From Frigidibacter sp. SD6-1 (lineage in GTDB: Bacteria > Pseudomonadota > Alphaproteobacteria > Rhodobacterales > Rhodobacteraceae): a DNA stretch of 64,000 bases. This document shows, piece after piece, positions 34,520-43,774 of the stretch. The position numbers and the translations under genes were made by a program. Below the pieces are notes generated by a model, which had not been told where the DNA came from, ran no database searches, and was given only the letters and a program-made list of their open reading frames with translations. How positions within the stretch are numbered: the first letter of the stretch is position 1; each line of letters begins with the position of its first letter. The stretch is from NCBI RefSeq assembly GCF_030143255.1, contig NZ_JARJNR010000004.1:186001-250000 (forward strand), in the 5' to 3' direction.

Positions 34520-35323
34520 TCAGGAGAGGGCGCCCGAGCGGGCGAGGCGGTCAAGGGTGGTGAGGGCCGTTGCGAGAACCCGGCGGGGCGCTTCGGCGAT
34601 TGCGGCGTCAAAGGACCATGGCGCGCCTTCGGCGGACAGATAGGCGCGCTGGGCAATCTCCATCTGGATCGCATGGATTTTCGCTTCGGGGCGGCCGTAG
34701 TGGCGGGTGGTCCAGCCGCCCTTGAAGCGGCCGTTCACCACTGTTTCAAAGTCGGTCGCGCCCATGCAGGGCGCGCGGGTGGCGGTTTCGATCAAGGGCG
34801 CGCAGGTCGTGCCCTCGTTCGTGCCGATATTGAAATGCGGCAGCGTGCCTTCGAACAGGAAGGGGATGACCGAGCGGATCGAATGGCAATCCCACAGGAT
34901 CGCGGCACCGTGGAGGGCCCTTACGCGGTCGATCTGATATTGAAGGGCGAGGTGGTAGGGCGTGTGGAAAGCCTCGCGCCGCTCGAGGATTTCCGCCTCC
35001 GAGGGCGCCTGACCCTCGGACCAGATGGGCAGCCCGTCAAAGTCGGTGGTCGGGCAAAGCTCGGTCGTGTTCTGGCCGGGATAAAGCGAAACCCCGGACG
35101 GATCGCGGTTCGCGTCGATGGCGTAGCGGTGGAAAGTGGCGGCGACCACCGTCACCCCGGGCAAAAGACCATCGTACAGCCGGTCGATGTGCCAATCGGT
35201 GTCGGCCAGTTTCCGGCCGTTGTCATTCAGCCGCGCGGCCAGATCGTCCGGCAACCATGTGCCGCCGTGTGGCATCCCGAGGATGACGGGGCTGTCGCCT
35301 TCGGTGACGGTGAAGGGCGTCAT
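34520..35323 (-). CDS. hutG: N-formylglutamate deformylase
   Basis: Zn-dependent hydrolase giving formate and glutamate from N-formylglutamate, last step of the HutF-dependent histidine pathway. The 267-residue protein belongs to the N-formylglutamate amidohydrolase family: [16 protein letters not shown] at the start, [37 protein letters not shown] and [15 protein letters not shown], which carry the metal and substrate residues. This is not the arginase-type HutG, consistent with presence of HutF. Its ATG overlaps the hutH stop (ATGA). Confidence 0.96.
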   Translation of the reverse strand: MTPFTVTEGDSPVILGMPHGGTWLPDDLAARLNDNGRKLADTDWHIDRLYDGLLPGVTVVAATFHRYAIDANRDPSGVSLYPGQNTTELCPTTDFDGLPIWSEGQAPSEAEILERREAFHTPYHLALQYQIDRVRALHGAAILWDCHSIRSVIPFLFEGTLPHFNIGTNEGTTCAPLIETATRAPCMGATDFETVVNGRFKGGWTTRHYGRPEAKIHAIQMEIAQRAYLSAEGAPWSFDAAIAEAPRRVLATALTTLDRLARSGALS

Positions 35324-36855
35324 GCGGAAAGCTCCGGCAGCGCCAGCCCGGTCGCCCGCGCGATCTCGCCCGAGCCGATAAGCCGCGCGGCCTGTTCGAG
35401 GTCGGGGGCGAGGTAGCGGTCTTCGCCGAGGGTGGCCACCTCTTGTCTGAGCCGTTTCAGCACATTCTGGAGCGGGCCAGACGTGACCAGCGGCGCACGG
35501 AACTCGATACCCTGCGCGGCGCAGAGAAGCTCGACACCGAGAATGCGGTCGAGGTTCTCGACCATCCTGCCGAGGCGGCGCGCGCCGTGGGCGGCCATCG
35601 AGACGTGATCCTCCTGATTGGCCGAGGTGGGGGTGGAATCGGTGACGGTCGGGTTGGCGAGATGCTTGTTCTCGCTCATCAAGGCCGCCGTCGTGACCTC
35701 GGCGATCATGTAGCCGGAATTGAGGCCGGGGTTCGGGGTCAGGAAGGCGGGCAGATCGAACGACAGGACCGGATCGACCATCAGCGCCACGCGGCGCTGG
35801 GCAATGGCGCCGATCTCGGCCAGCGCAAGCGCGATCATGTCGGCCGCGAAGCCCACCGGCTCGGCGTGGAAGTTGCCGCCCGAGACGATGATCCCCGCTT
35901 CGGTCAGGACGAGGGGATTGTCGGTGGCGGCATTCGCCTCGATTTCAAGCGTCCGCGCTGCCATGCGCAGGACGTCCATCGCCGCGCCCGTCACCTGCGG
36001 CTGGCAGCGGATGCAATAGGGGTCCTGCACGCGCGTGTCGCCCTCGCGGTGGCTTTCGCGGATGACCGAGCCGTCGAGGCAGGAGCGTAGGAAGCCTGCG
36101 GCCTCGATCTGGCCGACGTGACCGCGCAGCGAATGGATTTCCGGTTGCAGGGGTGCGGTCGACCCCATGATCGCGTCGGTCGAAAGCGCCGACGTGACCA
36201 GCGCCCCCTGCGCCGCCCGCCAGGCGTCGAACAGACCCGCGAGCGCGAAGGCGGTGGAAAACTGTGTGCCGTTGATGAAGGCAAGCCCTTCCTTGGGGCC
36301 AAGCGGGATGGGTTTCAGGCCCGCTTTGGCGAGCGCTTCCGAGCCGGGCAGCGTCTGGCCTTGATACTCTGCCTCGCCATGACCGATGAGCACGGCGGTC
36401 ATGTGGGCAAGGGGGGCGAGGTCGCCGCTGGCGCCGACCGAGCCTTGCGCTGGAATGACCGGCGTGACGCCCTTTTCCAGCATGTTTTCAAGAAGTTCGA
36501 TCAGCTCCCACCGCACGCCCGAGGCGCCGCGGCCGAGGGAGAGGAGTTTCAGCGCCATCATCAGGCGGGCATGACGGCGGCTGACCGGCTCGCCCACGCC
36601 GCAGCAGTGCGACAGGATCAGGTTCCTTTGCAGCGTCGCCGTGTCCTTGGGCGCGACCCTCACCGAGGCGAGCTTGCCGAAGCCGGTGTTGACGCCATAG
36701 ACCGGCACATTGCCTTCGGCGGCGGCGCGGATCGCCGCGGCAGCCCGGTCGACGGCTGGTCTGGCGCTGCGGTCAAGGCGGACCGGTTCGTCCTCGAACC
36801 AGATGCGGGCGAGGTCGTTCAGCGTGACGGCGCCGGGGGTGAGGGTCAGGGTCAC
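35320..36855 (-). CDS. hutH: Histidine ammonia-lyase
   Basis: Deaminates histidine to urocanate. The 511-residue protein has the Ala142-Ser143-Gly144 triad ([13 protein letters not shown]) that cyclises into the MIO cofactor, catalytic Tyr53 ([10 protein letters not shown]), and the NQEDHVSM segment. The start is a GTG that overlaps the hutI stop as GTGA, with GGAG seven bases upstream. Translational coupling through the hut unit is therefore very tight. Confidence 0.98.
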   Translation of the reverse strand: MTLTLTPGAVTLNDLARIWFEDEPVRLDRSARPAVDRAAAAIRAAAEGNVPVYGVNTGFGKLASVRVAPKDTATLQRNLILSHCCGVGEPVSRRHARLMMALKLLSLGRGASGVRWELIELLENMLEKGVTPVIPAQGSVGASGDLAPLAHMTAVLIGHGEAEYQGQTLPGSEALAKAGLKPIPLGPKEGLAFINGTQFSTAFALAGLFDAWRAAQGALVTSALSTDAIMGSTAPLQPEIHSLRGHVGQIEAAGFLRSCLDGSVIRESHREGDTRVQDPYCIRCQPQVTGAAMDVLRMAARTLEIEANAATDNPLVLTEAGIIVSGGNFHAEPVGFAADMIALALAEIGAIAQRRVALMVDPVLSFDLPAFLTPNPGLNSGYMIAEVTTAALMSENKHLANPTVTDSTPTSANQEDHVSMAAHGARRLGRMVENLDRILGVELLCAAQGIEFRAPLVTSGPLQNVLKRLRQEVATLGEDRYLAPDLEQAARLIGSGEIARATGLALPELSA

Positions 36856-38048
36856 GAGGTGGCTCCGAAAATGCGTTGGTGAAGCGGGTTGAACCCTATC
36901 CGGTAGGCGAGCTCTGCCGGATGATCGGCGTTCCAGACCGCCAGGTCGGCGCGCAGTCCGGGCACCAGCGTGCCACGGTCGCTCAGGCCAAGGGCGCGGG
37001 CGGCGTGTTGGGTGGCGCCGCGCAAGGCTTCCTCGGGCGTCAGGCGGAAAAGCGTGCAGGCCATGTTCATCGCCAGAAGCAGCGATCCCATTGGCGACGA
37101 CCCGGGGTTCATGTCGGTCGCGACGGCCATGGGCACGCCATGCTGGCGCAGAAGGGCGACGGGCGGCTCTTTCGTCTCGCGGATCGCATAGAAGGCGCCG
37201 GGCAGGATCACCGCGACGGTTCCGGCGGCGGCCATGGCCTTCACGCCCGCTTCATCGAGATATTCCAGATGGTCGGCGGAAAGTGCCCCGTAACCGGCAG
37301 CGAGCGCGGCTCCGCCAAGGTTCGACAGCTGTTCGGCGTGCAGCTTCACCGGCAGGCCAAGGCGCTTTGCCTCGTCGAAGACACGGGCGATCTGGTCCGG
37401 GCTGAAGGCGATCCCTTCGCAGAACCCGTCGACCGCATCGGCCAGGCCGTCCGCATGGGCGGCGCGCAGCGCGGGCAGGCAGAGGTCGTCGATATAGGCG
37501 TCGGGGCGGCCCTTGTATTCCGGCGGCACCGCATGGGCGCCGAGGAACGTGGTGCGGATCGTCACGGGTCTCAGCGCGGCAAGCGCGCGCGCGGCGCGCA
37601 GCATGCGAAGCTCGGTGTCGATATCGAGCCCATAACCCGATTTCACCTCGACGCACGACACGCCTTCGGCGATCAGCGCATCGAGCCGGGGCAGGGCCGA
37701 GGCGACAAGGTCTTCGACTGACGCGGCACGAGTGGCGGCGACGGTCGAGATGATGCCTCCGCCTGCACGGGCGATCTCTTCATAGCTCGCGCCCTTCAGC
37801 CGCAGTTCGAATTCGGCGGCGCGGTGGCCGCCGTGGACGATATGGGTGTGGCAGTCGATGAGGGCGGGTGTCACGAGCCGGCCGCCAAGGTCGCGTTCCG
37901 CAGCCTTCGGCGCCTTGGTGCGGGGGCCGATCCAGCGGATCAGGCCCTGTTCCACAAGGATCGCCGCATCTTCGATCAGGCCGTAGGGTGCCTCGCCCGC
38001 AAGCGTCGCGGCGCGGCAATTGACGTAGAGAAGGGGGGCAGAGGTCAT
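36852..38048 (-). CDS. hutI: Imidazolonepropionase
   Basis: Opens the imidazolone ring to N-formimino-L-glutamate, third step of histidine use. The 398-residue amidohydrolase carries the metal pair His67/His69 ([18 protein letters not shown]), [22 protein letters not shown] and the late [10 protein letters not shown] aspartate. It is the first gene transcribed in the minus-strand hut unit. The 62-base gap upstream is shared with divergent hutF and contains the HutC-type palindrome. Confidence 0.97.
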   Translation of the reverse strand: MTSAPLLYVNCRAATLAGEAPYGLIEDAAILVEQGLIRWIGPRTKAPKAAERDLGGRLVTPALIDCHTHIVHGGHRAAEFELRLKGASYEEIARAGGGIISTVAATRAASVEDLVASALPRLDALIAEGVSCVEVKSGYGLDIDTELRMLRAARALAALRPVTIRTTFLGAHAVPPEYKGRPDAYIDDLCLPALRAAHADGLADAVDGFCEGIAFSPDQIARVFDEAKRLGLPVKLHAEQLSNLGGAALAAGYGALSADHLEYLDEAGVKAMAAAGTVAVILPGAFYAIRETKEPPVALLRQHGVPMAVATDMNPGSSPMGSLLLAMNMACTLFRLTPEEALRGATQHAARALGLSDRGTLVPGLRADLAVWNADHPAELAYRIGFNPLHQRIFGATS

Positions 38049-38063
38049 GGGCTGCGATTCCGG

Positions 38064-38093
38064 TTGCCTGAGCGGGTTCTAGTCGGTTATAGA
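38064..38093 (+). promoter_or_regulatory. Candidate promoter of hutF
   Basis: TTGCCT (38064) and TATAGA (38088) spaced by 18 bases, directly upstream of the palindrome at 38097. Match to the sigma-70 pattern is partial. Confidence 0.45.
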
Positions 38094-38096
38094 GAA

Positions 38097-38110
38097 TATG
38101 TCTAGACATA
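38097..38110. promoter_or_regulatory. Candidate HutC operator
   Basis: The perfect 14-base palindrome TATGTCTAGACATA lies in the hutI-hutF intergenic gap, just after the candidate -10 of hutF. Palindromes with a TGTCTA-type half-site are typical of GntR/HutC repressors, and hutC is in the locus. Repressor binding here would block both directions until urocanate accumulates. Confidence 0.65.
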
Positions 38111-38122
38111 ATGGAGCCCGCC

Positions 38123-39478
38123 ATGATCTTCGCCCGCCGTGCCCTTCTGCCTTCGGGATGGGCGGAGGATGTCCGCGTGACCTGCGATGGCGGGCGGATC
38201 GCGTCTGTTCAGGTGGGGGGCGCTGCAGGGCCGGGCGACACGCGGGTCGACGTCTTGTTGCCCGCGCTTGCCAACCTGCATTCGCATGCTTTCCAGCGGG
38301 CGATGGCGGGGCGGACCGAGGTGCGGGCCAGGGGCCGCGAAAGCTTCTGGACCTGGCGCGAGATCATGTACCGCTTCCTCGACCGGCTGATGCCCGAGCA
38401 GATGCAGGCCATCGCCGCGATGGTCTATGTCGAGATGCAGGAAGCGGGCTTCGCCTCGGTCGGCGAGTTCCATTATGTCCATCACCAGCCGGGCGGGGCG
38501 GCCTATGCCGACCGGGCCGAGATGTCGGCGCGGATCATGGCCGCGGCGGCCGAGACCGGGATCGGCCTGACGCATCTGCCGGTGCTGTATACTTATGGCG
38601 GCGCGGGCAAGGCGCCGCTGGCGGGCGGGCAGCTCAGGTTTGGCAATGATGTCGAGGGCTTTGCGCACCTTCTTGAAGCAGTGCGCGGGCATGCGGCGGG
38701 GATGAAAGCCGATACGGTCGTCGGTATCGCGCCGCATTCGCTGCGCGCCACCTGCCCGGCGGATCTGGCGGCGGCGCTGCCGCTGGCGGCGGGCGGACCT
38801 GTCCATATCCACATCGCCGAGCAGCCGAAGGAGGTCGAGGATATCTCCGTCTGGCTCGGTGCCCGCCCCGTGGACTGGCTGCTGGCCAATGCGCCGGTGG
38901 ACGGGCGCTGGTGCCCGATACACGCGACCCACATGACGGCGGCGGAAACCGCGGGGCTGGCCCGGTCAGGGGCGGTCGCGGGGTTGTGTCCGGTCACCGA
39001 GGCCAATCTGGGTGACGGGCCGTTCAACGGGCCAGGCTGGATCGCGGCAGGGGGAGCGTTCGGGGTGGGGTCGGATTCGAATGTCCGTATCTCGATGGTC
39101 GAGGAACTTCGGACACTGGAATATTCCCAAAGGCTCAGGGACTTGAGCCGCAATGTTCTGGTGCCGGGCGAGGGCTCGGTCGGTGCCTTCCTCTATCGCG
39201 GTGCCGCGACGGGTGGAGCGCAGGCGCTGGGGCGCGATGCGGGGCGGATCGAGGCGGGCAGGCTTGCCGATCTGGTGGCTCTGGACGGCGATCATCCGGC
39301 GCTCTGCGGGCTTTCGGGCGATCAGCTGCTCGACGGGCTCGTCTTTGCCGCGCCGGACAATGTGGTGACCGACCTCTGGTCCGCCGGGCGCCATCAGGTG
39401 CGCTCGGGCCGCCATCTGGCGCGCGACGCGGTCGTCGCGGGCTATCGGGCGGCGGTTGCGGGGCTTCTGGCCGGGTAG
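38123..39478 (+). CDS. hutF: Formimidoylglutamate deiminase
   Basis: Converts N-formimino-L-glutamate to N-formyl-L-glutamate plus ammonia, feeding HutG. The 451-residue amidohydrolase has ANLHSHAFQRAMAG with the metal histidines, SVGEFHYVHHQPGG, APHSLRA, HIHIAEQPKEV, CPIHATHMT and the GVGSDSNVRISMVEELR aspartate loop. ATG 38111 is in frame but abuts the palindrome without a ribosome site; ATG 38123 has GGAG six bases ahead. Divergent from hutI and convergent with hutD. Confidence 0.96.
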   Translation: MIFARRALLPSGWAEDVRVTCDGGRIASVQVGGAAGPGDTRVDVLLPALANLHSHAFQRAMAGRTEVRARGRESFWTWREIMYRFLDRLMPEQMQAIAAMVYVEMQEAGFASVGEFHYVHHQPGGAAYADRAEMSARIMAAAAETGIGLTHLPVLYTYGGAGKAPLAGGQLRFGNDVEGFAHLLEAVRGHAAGMKADTVVGIAPHSLRATCPADLAAALPLAAGGPVHIHIAEQPKEVEDISVWLGARPVDWLLANAPVDGRWCPIHATHMTAAETAGLARSGAVAGLCPVTEANLGDGPFNGPGWIAAGGAFGVGSDSNVRISMVEELRTLEYSQRLRDLSRNVLVPGEGSVGAFLYRGAATGGAQALGRDAGRIEAGRLADLVALDGDHPALCGLSGDQLLDGLVFAAPDNVVTDLWSAGRHQVRSGRHLARDAVVAGYRAAVAGLLAG

Positions 39479-39541
39479 GGGGCGCTGCCCCCGTCCCGGG
39501 CCGGGGCCCGGGACTCCCCCGGAGTATTTCGCGACAGAAAG
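39478..39541. repeat. Dispersed GC-rich intergenic repeat, copy 2
   Basis: GGGGGCGCTGCCCCC hairpin, CCCGGGCCGGGGCCCGGG palindromic core, GGACTCCCCC, GGAGTATTTC and AGAAAG, in the same block order as at 25021. It fills the gap between convergent hutF and hutD. Confidence 0.7.
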
Positions 39542-39545
39542 TGGA

Positions 39546-40079
39546 TCAGAGACGCTGGTCGAGCGTTACGAGCAGGCCGCGAAAGCCCGGCGCCGGACCG
39601 GCGTCGAGGCGATCGAACAGCGCAATGGCGCGGGCCGGAACCGCCGGGGTTTCCAGCGCGCTCAGGGCGAGGAGCGCATGGCTGCGGCCGGGGGCGGGCA
39701 TGCAGTCGGGCAGCGCGCCGTCGAGCAGCCTGACCGAGGCGTCGAGGCGGCCGGCGTCCCAGATCAGGTTGAAATCGCGGACCGGCCCGCCGATCAGGCG
39801 GCTGTCAACGGGCGTGTCGCCCGAGAACAGGACGGGCGTGAGGGGCAGCGCGTCGAGCCGTCCCCCGGCTGTGTGGAGGTGGAGCCCCGCGCCCTCGATC
39901 ACCGTGAGGATGCGCGTGAGGCCGGGGAAGGCCGAGAAAGGGCCGTCCGAGGCGACCTCGGCGATCGAGAGGCGCCAGAGAAGGCGGCCGTCCCGATCCT
40001 CGCGGGCGATCTCGTGCGTCACGCCGCCGCCGTTCTTCCAGGCCTGGGTCAGGAATTGGTCGGGTGTGATGACACGCAT
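39546..40079 (-). CDS. hutD: HutD family protein
   Basis: A 177-residue bicupin-fold protein conserved in hut loci and proposed to limit or tune histidine catabolism, possibly by binding formylglutamate. The sequence has the family elements FLTQAWKNGGGVTHEIARE, LLWRLSIAEVASDGPFSAFPGLTRIL, VIEGAGLHL and RDFNLIWD. The open frame reaches upstream over hutC, but MRVITPDQFLTQ is the proper start. It is divergent from hutC across 61 bases. Confidence 0.93.
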   Translation of the reverse strand: MRVITPDQFLTQAWKNGGGVTHEIAREDRDGRLLWRLSIAEVASDGPFSAFPGLTRILTVIEGAGLHLHTAGGRLDALPLTPVLFSGDTPVDSRLIGGPVRDFNLIWDAGRLDASVRLLDGALPDCMPAPGRSHALLALSALETPAVPARAIALFDRLDAGPAPGFRGLLVTLDQRL

Positions 40080-40102
40080 TGCAGGCGGACCCTCGGGCTG
40101 GT

Positions 40103-40118
40103 TATGGTCAGACAAATA
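40103..40118. promoter_or_regulatory. Second, weaker HutC-like site
   Basis: TATGGTCAGACAAATA lies between divergent hutD and hutC and shares the TATG and AGACA elements of the 38097 palindrome with imperfect symmetry. It could serve autoregulation of hutC. The assignment rests on similarity and position only. Confidence 0.35.
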
Positions 40119-40140
40119 GGCGGGAGGCCGGGCGCAGTCC

Positions 40141-40839
40141 ATGGGGGATGAGAAGACGACCTTTCGCGACGTGAAGGCGGAGCTTCTGCGCCGCATCACG
40201 GCGCAGCTCTGGGCACCGGGCGCGCTCGTTCCGGGCGAGGTGGACCTGGCCACGGAATTCGGTGTGGCGCGGGCCACGGTGAACCGGGCGATGCGGGAGC
40301 TGACGGAGGAGGGGCTGCTGGAGCGGCGGCGCAAGGCCGGAACCCGGGTCCGGCCCTCGCCGCTGCGCGCCGCGCGGTTCGAGATACCGCTTGTCCGCGC
40401 CGAGATCGAGGCCGGGGGCCGGGCCTATGGCTACCGGCTGATCGGCCGGGCGGTCATGGCGGCGCCCGGCTGGCTCGCGGCACGGCTCAGCCTGGCGCCT
40501 GGCACGCGGGTGGTGCATCTGACCTGCCTGCACAGCGCGGACGGCGCCCCCTACCAGTTCGAGGATCGCTGGATCAGCCTTGCCGCCCTGCCCGGGGCCG
40601 GGGCGGAAGGGTTCGAGACGATCGGACCCAACGAATGGCTGATCCGGGCGGTGCCCTTTTCCGAGGTAGAAATCAGCTTCCTCGCGACGGCGGCGGCGGG
40701 GGAGGTGGCCGCGGCGCTTGGCTATGGCGAGGGCGAGCCGGTCTTTACTGCCGAACGCACGACCTGGTGGCAGGGGCAGGCGATCACCCATGTGCGGCTC
40801 TCGTTCGCGCGCGGCCACCGGATGACGACGCGCTATTGA
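40141..40839 (+). CDS. hutC: GntR family histidine utilisation repressor HutC
   Basis: A 232-residue repressor with an N-terminal GntR winged helix (VKAELLRRITAQLWAPGALVPGEVDLATEFGVARATVNRAMRELTEEGLLERRRKAGTRV in overlapping parts) and a C-terminal UTRA effector domain (FEDRWISLAALPGA, IGPNEWLIRAVPFSEVEISF, TAERTTWWQGQAITHVRL) that binds urocanate in HutC proteins. Position in the hut cluster and the operator-like palindrome support control of hutI-H-G-U and hutF. Confidence 0.95.
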   Translation: MGDEKTTFRDVKAELLRRITAQLWAPGALVPGEVDLATEFGVARATVNRAMRELTEEGLLERRRKAGTRVRPSPLRAARFEIPLVRAEIEAGGRAYGYRLIGRAVMAAPGWLAARLSLAPGTRVVHLTCLHSADGAPYQFEDRWISLAALPGAGAEGFETIGPNEWLIRAVPFSEVEISFLATAAAGEVAAALGYGEGEPVFTAERTTWWQGQAITHVRLSFARGHRMTTRY

Positions 40840-40851
40840 TCCGACGCTCCC

Positions 40852-41736
40852 TCACGACCCCATCGGCAGGCCGCGCACCAGCGCAGAAAGACCCTCTGCG
40901 GCGGGCGAGAGCGGCAGTGCCGCGAGGCGGGCGAGGACCACGGCTTCCCCGCGACCGGTGCCGGTGACGGGGCGAATGGCAAGCGGACGGCCATCGCAGC
41001 TGATATCGGGCGCGGGGCGGCTGTAGCTGAGACCGACGCCAAGGCCGTTCGCCGCGAACGAGCGCATGAGGTCGAGCGAGGCGGCGCGGCGGGCGATGCG
41101 GGGCGCAAGGCCCGCACGGGTGAAGAGGGCGCGCATGTGGCTGACCGACAGGCCCTGGTCGGCGAGGATCAGGGGTTCGTCGGCGAGGTCGTGCAGGGTA
41201 AGCGTCTGCCGGGCGGCTAGCGGGTGGTCGGGCGCAAGGATCGCATGGGGATGGACGCGGGCGACCTCTTCGCGCGCCACGCTGTCATCGAGGCCGAGGT
41301 CGTAGGTCAGCGCAAGGTCGATGCGCCCCTGTGCAAGACCCTCGGCCAGCCCTTCGAAACCCGCCACGACCGGTGTCAGCCCGATGTCGCGGGCGCGGGC
41401 GGCGGCGATCAGCGGGGCGAGGACCATGGGCGCGAGGTCTTCGAAACAGCCAAGGATCACCGGAGCGTCCTGTGCCGCCCTGCCGGTGGCAAGCTGCGTG
41501 AGGCTTGCAAGGATACGCTCGGCCTCGTCGAGGAACCGCCGGCCATAGGGCGTGGCGCGCATCGGCCCGCCCGAGCGGCGCAGGAACAAGGGCTGGCCGA
41601 TCTGCGCCTCGAGCTGCGCGAGTGCGACCGAAAGGGCGGGCTGCGAGACATTGAGCGTCCGGGCTGCGAGCGTCATGCTTTCGGTGCGGCCGACGGCCAG
41701 GGCATATTCGAGCTGGCGGAGGGTAATGGATAACAT
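40852..41736 (-). CDS. LysR family transcriptional regulator
   Basis: A 294-residue LysR regulator with the N-terminal helix-turn-helix LRQLEYALAVGRTESMTLAARTLNVSQPALSVALAQLEAQIGQPLF (in parts) and a periplasmic-binding-like effector domain. It is divergent from the PhyH dioxygenase gene across 83 bases, the usual LysR target arrangement, so that gene is the likely target. It ends 12 bases from hutC and is convergent with it. Effector unknown. Confidence 0.93.
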   Translation of the reverse strand: MLSITLRQLEYALAVGRTESMTLAARTLNVSQPALSVALAQLEAQIGQPLFLRRSGGPMRATPYGRRFLDEAERILASLTQLATGRAAQDAPVILGCFEDLAPMVLAPLIAAARARDIGLTPVVAGFEGLAEGLAQGRIDLALTYDLGLDDSVAREEVARVHPHAILAPDHPLAARQTLTLHDLADEPLILADQGLSVSHMRALFTRAGLAPRIARRAASLDLMRSFAANGLGVGLSYSRPAPDISCDGRPLAIRPVTGTGRGEAVVLARLAALPLSPAAEGLSALVRGLPMGS

Positions 41737-41819
41737 CAGTTCATTGCTGGCATTTGACGATATTATTGGAAGTTATGCGCGGGCCGCGCCATCCTGCAAG
41801 CACAGCGAAGGAGGGCGCT

Positions 41820-42620
41820 ATGGTTCAGGTGACGGATGAGATGATCGAGGCCTATCGGCGCGACGGGGTCGTGCTGGTGAAGGGCCTGTGGAAGGACTGG
41901 GTCGAGGAGATCCGGGCCGGAATCGCCCGCAACATGGCCGAGCCCGGGCCCTATGCGGCGGAAAACCTCAAACCCGGCGAGGCAGGGCGGTTCTTCGATG
42001 ACTATTGCAACTGGCAGCGCATCCCGGAATTCGAGCAGGTGATCCGCCAGTCGGCAGTCGCGGATGTCGCCGCGCGCCTGATGGGGTCGGATATCGTCCA
42101 GCTTTTCCACGAGCATGTGCTGGTGAAGGAGCCGGGGACCTCGAAGCCCACGCCCTGGCATCAGGACGGGCCCTATTATTTCGTGAAGGGCCGCCAGACC
42201 GTCAGCTTCTGGTCGCCGGTCGATCCGGTGCGCGAGGCGTCCCTGCGCTGCGTCGCGGGTTCGCACCTTTGGCCAAAGGAGGTGCTGCCCAAGCGCTGGC
42301 TGGCCGACACGAGCTTCTACCCCGACCCCGACGCCTACATGCCGGTGCCCGACCCTGACGCCGAGGGGATGCAGGTGATGGAATGGGAGATGGAGCCGGG
42401 CGATGCGGTGGCCTTCGACTACCAGACCCTGCACGGGGCGCGCGGCAACGAGGCCGCGACGCGGCGCCGAGCCTTCTCGCTGAGGCTCGTCGGGCGGGAT
42501 GCGCTCTACGTCGAGCGGCCGGGCCGGACCTCGCCGCCCTTCCCGGGGCACGGAATGGAACCGGGGCAGCGGCTCAGGGCCGACTGGTTCCCCTATCTGA
42601 AGGGTGCGCCCGGCGCTTGA
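41820..42620 (+). CDS. Phytanoyl-CoA dioxygenase (PhyH) family protein
   Basis: A 266-residue Fe(II)/2-oxoglutarate-dependent oxygenase. The metal facial triad is visible as HxD in TPWHQDGPYYF and the distal histidine in TLHGARGNEA, with the 2-oxoglutarate-binding Arg likely in RRRAFSLRL. Related bacterial enzymes hydroxylate diverse small molecules, so the substrate is open. AAGGAGG is six bases before the ATG at 41820; the upstream open frame is discarded. Next to a divergent LysR gene and 50 bases before the epimerase. Confidence 0.9.
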   Translation: MVQVTDEMIEAYRRDGVVLVKGLWKDWVEEIRAGIARNMAEPGPYAAENLKPGEAGRFFDDYCNWQRIPEFEQVIRQSAVADVAARLMGSDIVQLFHEHVLVKEPGTSKPTPWHQDGPYYFVKGRQTVSFWSPVDPVREASLRCVAGSHLWPKEVLPKRWLADTSFYPDPDAYMPVPDPDAEGMQVMEWEMEPGDAVAFDYQTLHGARGNEAATRRRAFSLRLVGRDALYVERPGRTSPPFPGHGMEPGQRLRADWFPYLKGAPGA

Positions 42621-42670
42621 CGCCTGCCGCCGCGCCGGGCCATCTGGCCAGGCAGAGTTGCGGGGACAGG

Positions 42671-43651
42671 ATGAGCGGCGCGGAGATCATGGAATTCGGG
42701 AAGACGGCTGACGGGCGGATCGTCCATGCCGTCACCCTGCGGTCGGGCGCGCTGACGGCCACTGTCCTGACCTGGGGCGCGGTGCTGCAGGGTCTGTGGC
42801 TGAAGGGCGTGCCGCACAGCCTGACTCTGGGGTCGGACCGGCTGGCGGATTACGAAGGGCCGATGGTCCATCACGGGTCGCTGGTGGCGCCGGTCGCCAA
42901 CCGGATTTCCGGCGCGCGGGCGCAGTTGGACGGTCGGGAGCTGACTTTCGAGAAGAACCACGCGGGCCGCATGACCCTGCATTCTGGGTCGGCCGGAACG
43001 CAGGCCAAGGTCTGGACCATCGCGCAAGCCGATGCGCGCCATGTCGTCCTGGCGCTCGACCTGGCTGATGGCGAGGGCGGGTTCCCCGGAAACCGCCATG
43101 TCGAGGCAGGCTTCGAGGTGACGGGCGCCGCGCTCAGGCTGACGATCACTGCCACGACCGACCGGCCGACCTTCTTCAACGCGACGAACCACAGCTACTG
43201 GAACCTCGACGGCACCGCGACATGGGAAGGTCATCGCCTGCGCGTCGCGGCGGAGGAACGGCTCCTGACCGATGCCGAGGATTGCGCGACGGGCGAGGTC
43301 GAGCCGGTGGCGGGCGGCGCCTACGACTTCCGCTCCGGCGCGACGCCGGTTCCGGGAAACCCGCCGATCGACCATTGCTTCGCCCTCGCGCGCGCCCGCC
43401 GCGCCCTGACGCCCGAGATGTGGCTGACCGGCCGCAAGGGCGTGACGTTGGAGGTGGCGACGACCGAACCGGGCCTGCAGCTTTATGACGGGCGCGGCGC
43501 TGCCCGGCCGGGGTGCGGGCCTTACGAGGGAATCGCCATCGAGGCGCAGGGCTGGCCGGATGCACCGAACCGGGCGGGATTTCCGTCGATTGTCCTGCGC
43601 CCGGGCGAGGAGGTCCGGCAGGTTACGGAATGGCGGTTCCGGCGCGGCTAA
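42671..43651 (+). CDS. Aldose 1-epimerase (galactose mutarotase)
   Basis: A 326-residue mutarotase converting alpha and beta anomers of hexoses. Family features include LTWGAVLQGLWL, SLVAPVANRISGARAQLDG, the TFFNATNHSYWNLDG histidine, the IDHCFAL segment and the catalytic glutamate in EGIAIEAQGWPDAPN. The frame is open into the upstream PhyH gene, but conservation begins at EFGKTADGR; ATG 42671 is chosen. It could be coupled to the PhyH gene. No other sugar genes are nearby. Confidence 0.93.
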   Translation: MSGAEIMEFGKTADGRIVHAVTLRSGALTATVLTWGAVLQGLWLKGVPHSLTLGSDRLADYEGPMVHHGSLVAPVANRISGARAQLDGRELTFEKNHAGRMTLHSGSAGTQAKVWTIAQADARHVVLALDLADGEGGFPGNRHVEAGFEVTGAALRLTITATTDRPTFFNATNHSYWNLDGTATWEGHRLRVAAEERLLTDAEDCATGEVEPVAGGAYDFRSGATPVPGNPPIDHCFALARARRALTPEMWLTGRKGVTLEVATTEPGLQLYDGRGAARPGCGPYEGIAIEAQGWPDAPNRAGFPSIVLRPGEEVRQVTEWRFRRG

Positions 43652-43774
43652 GCCGCTCTTCGCGCCCTGTCGCGCGCTCATCGCGCCTTTCCGGTACCTG
43701 CTTCCACGCTTCGCTCGACGCGAAGCCGCGCCCGTCGGCGATGAGCGCTGGCACCAGCGCGAAGAGCCGCCGGG

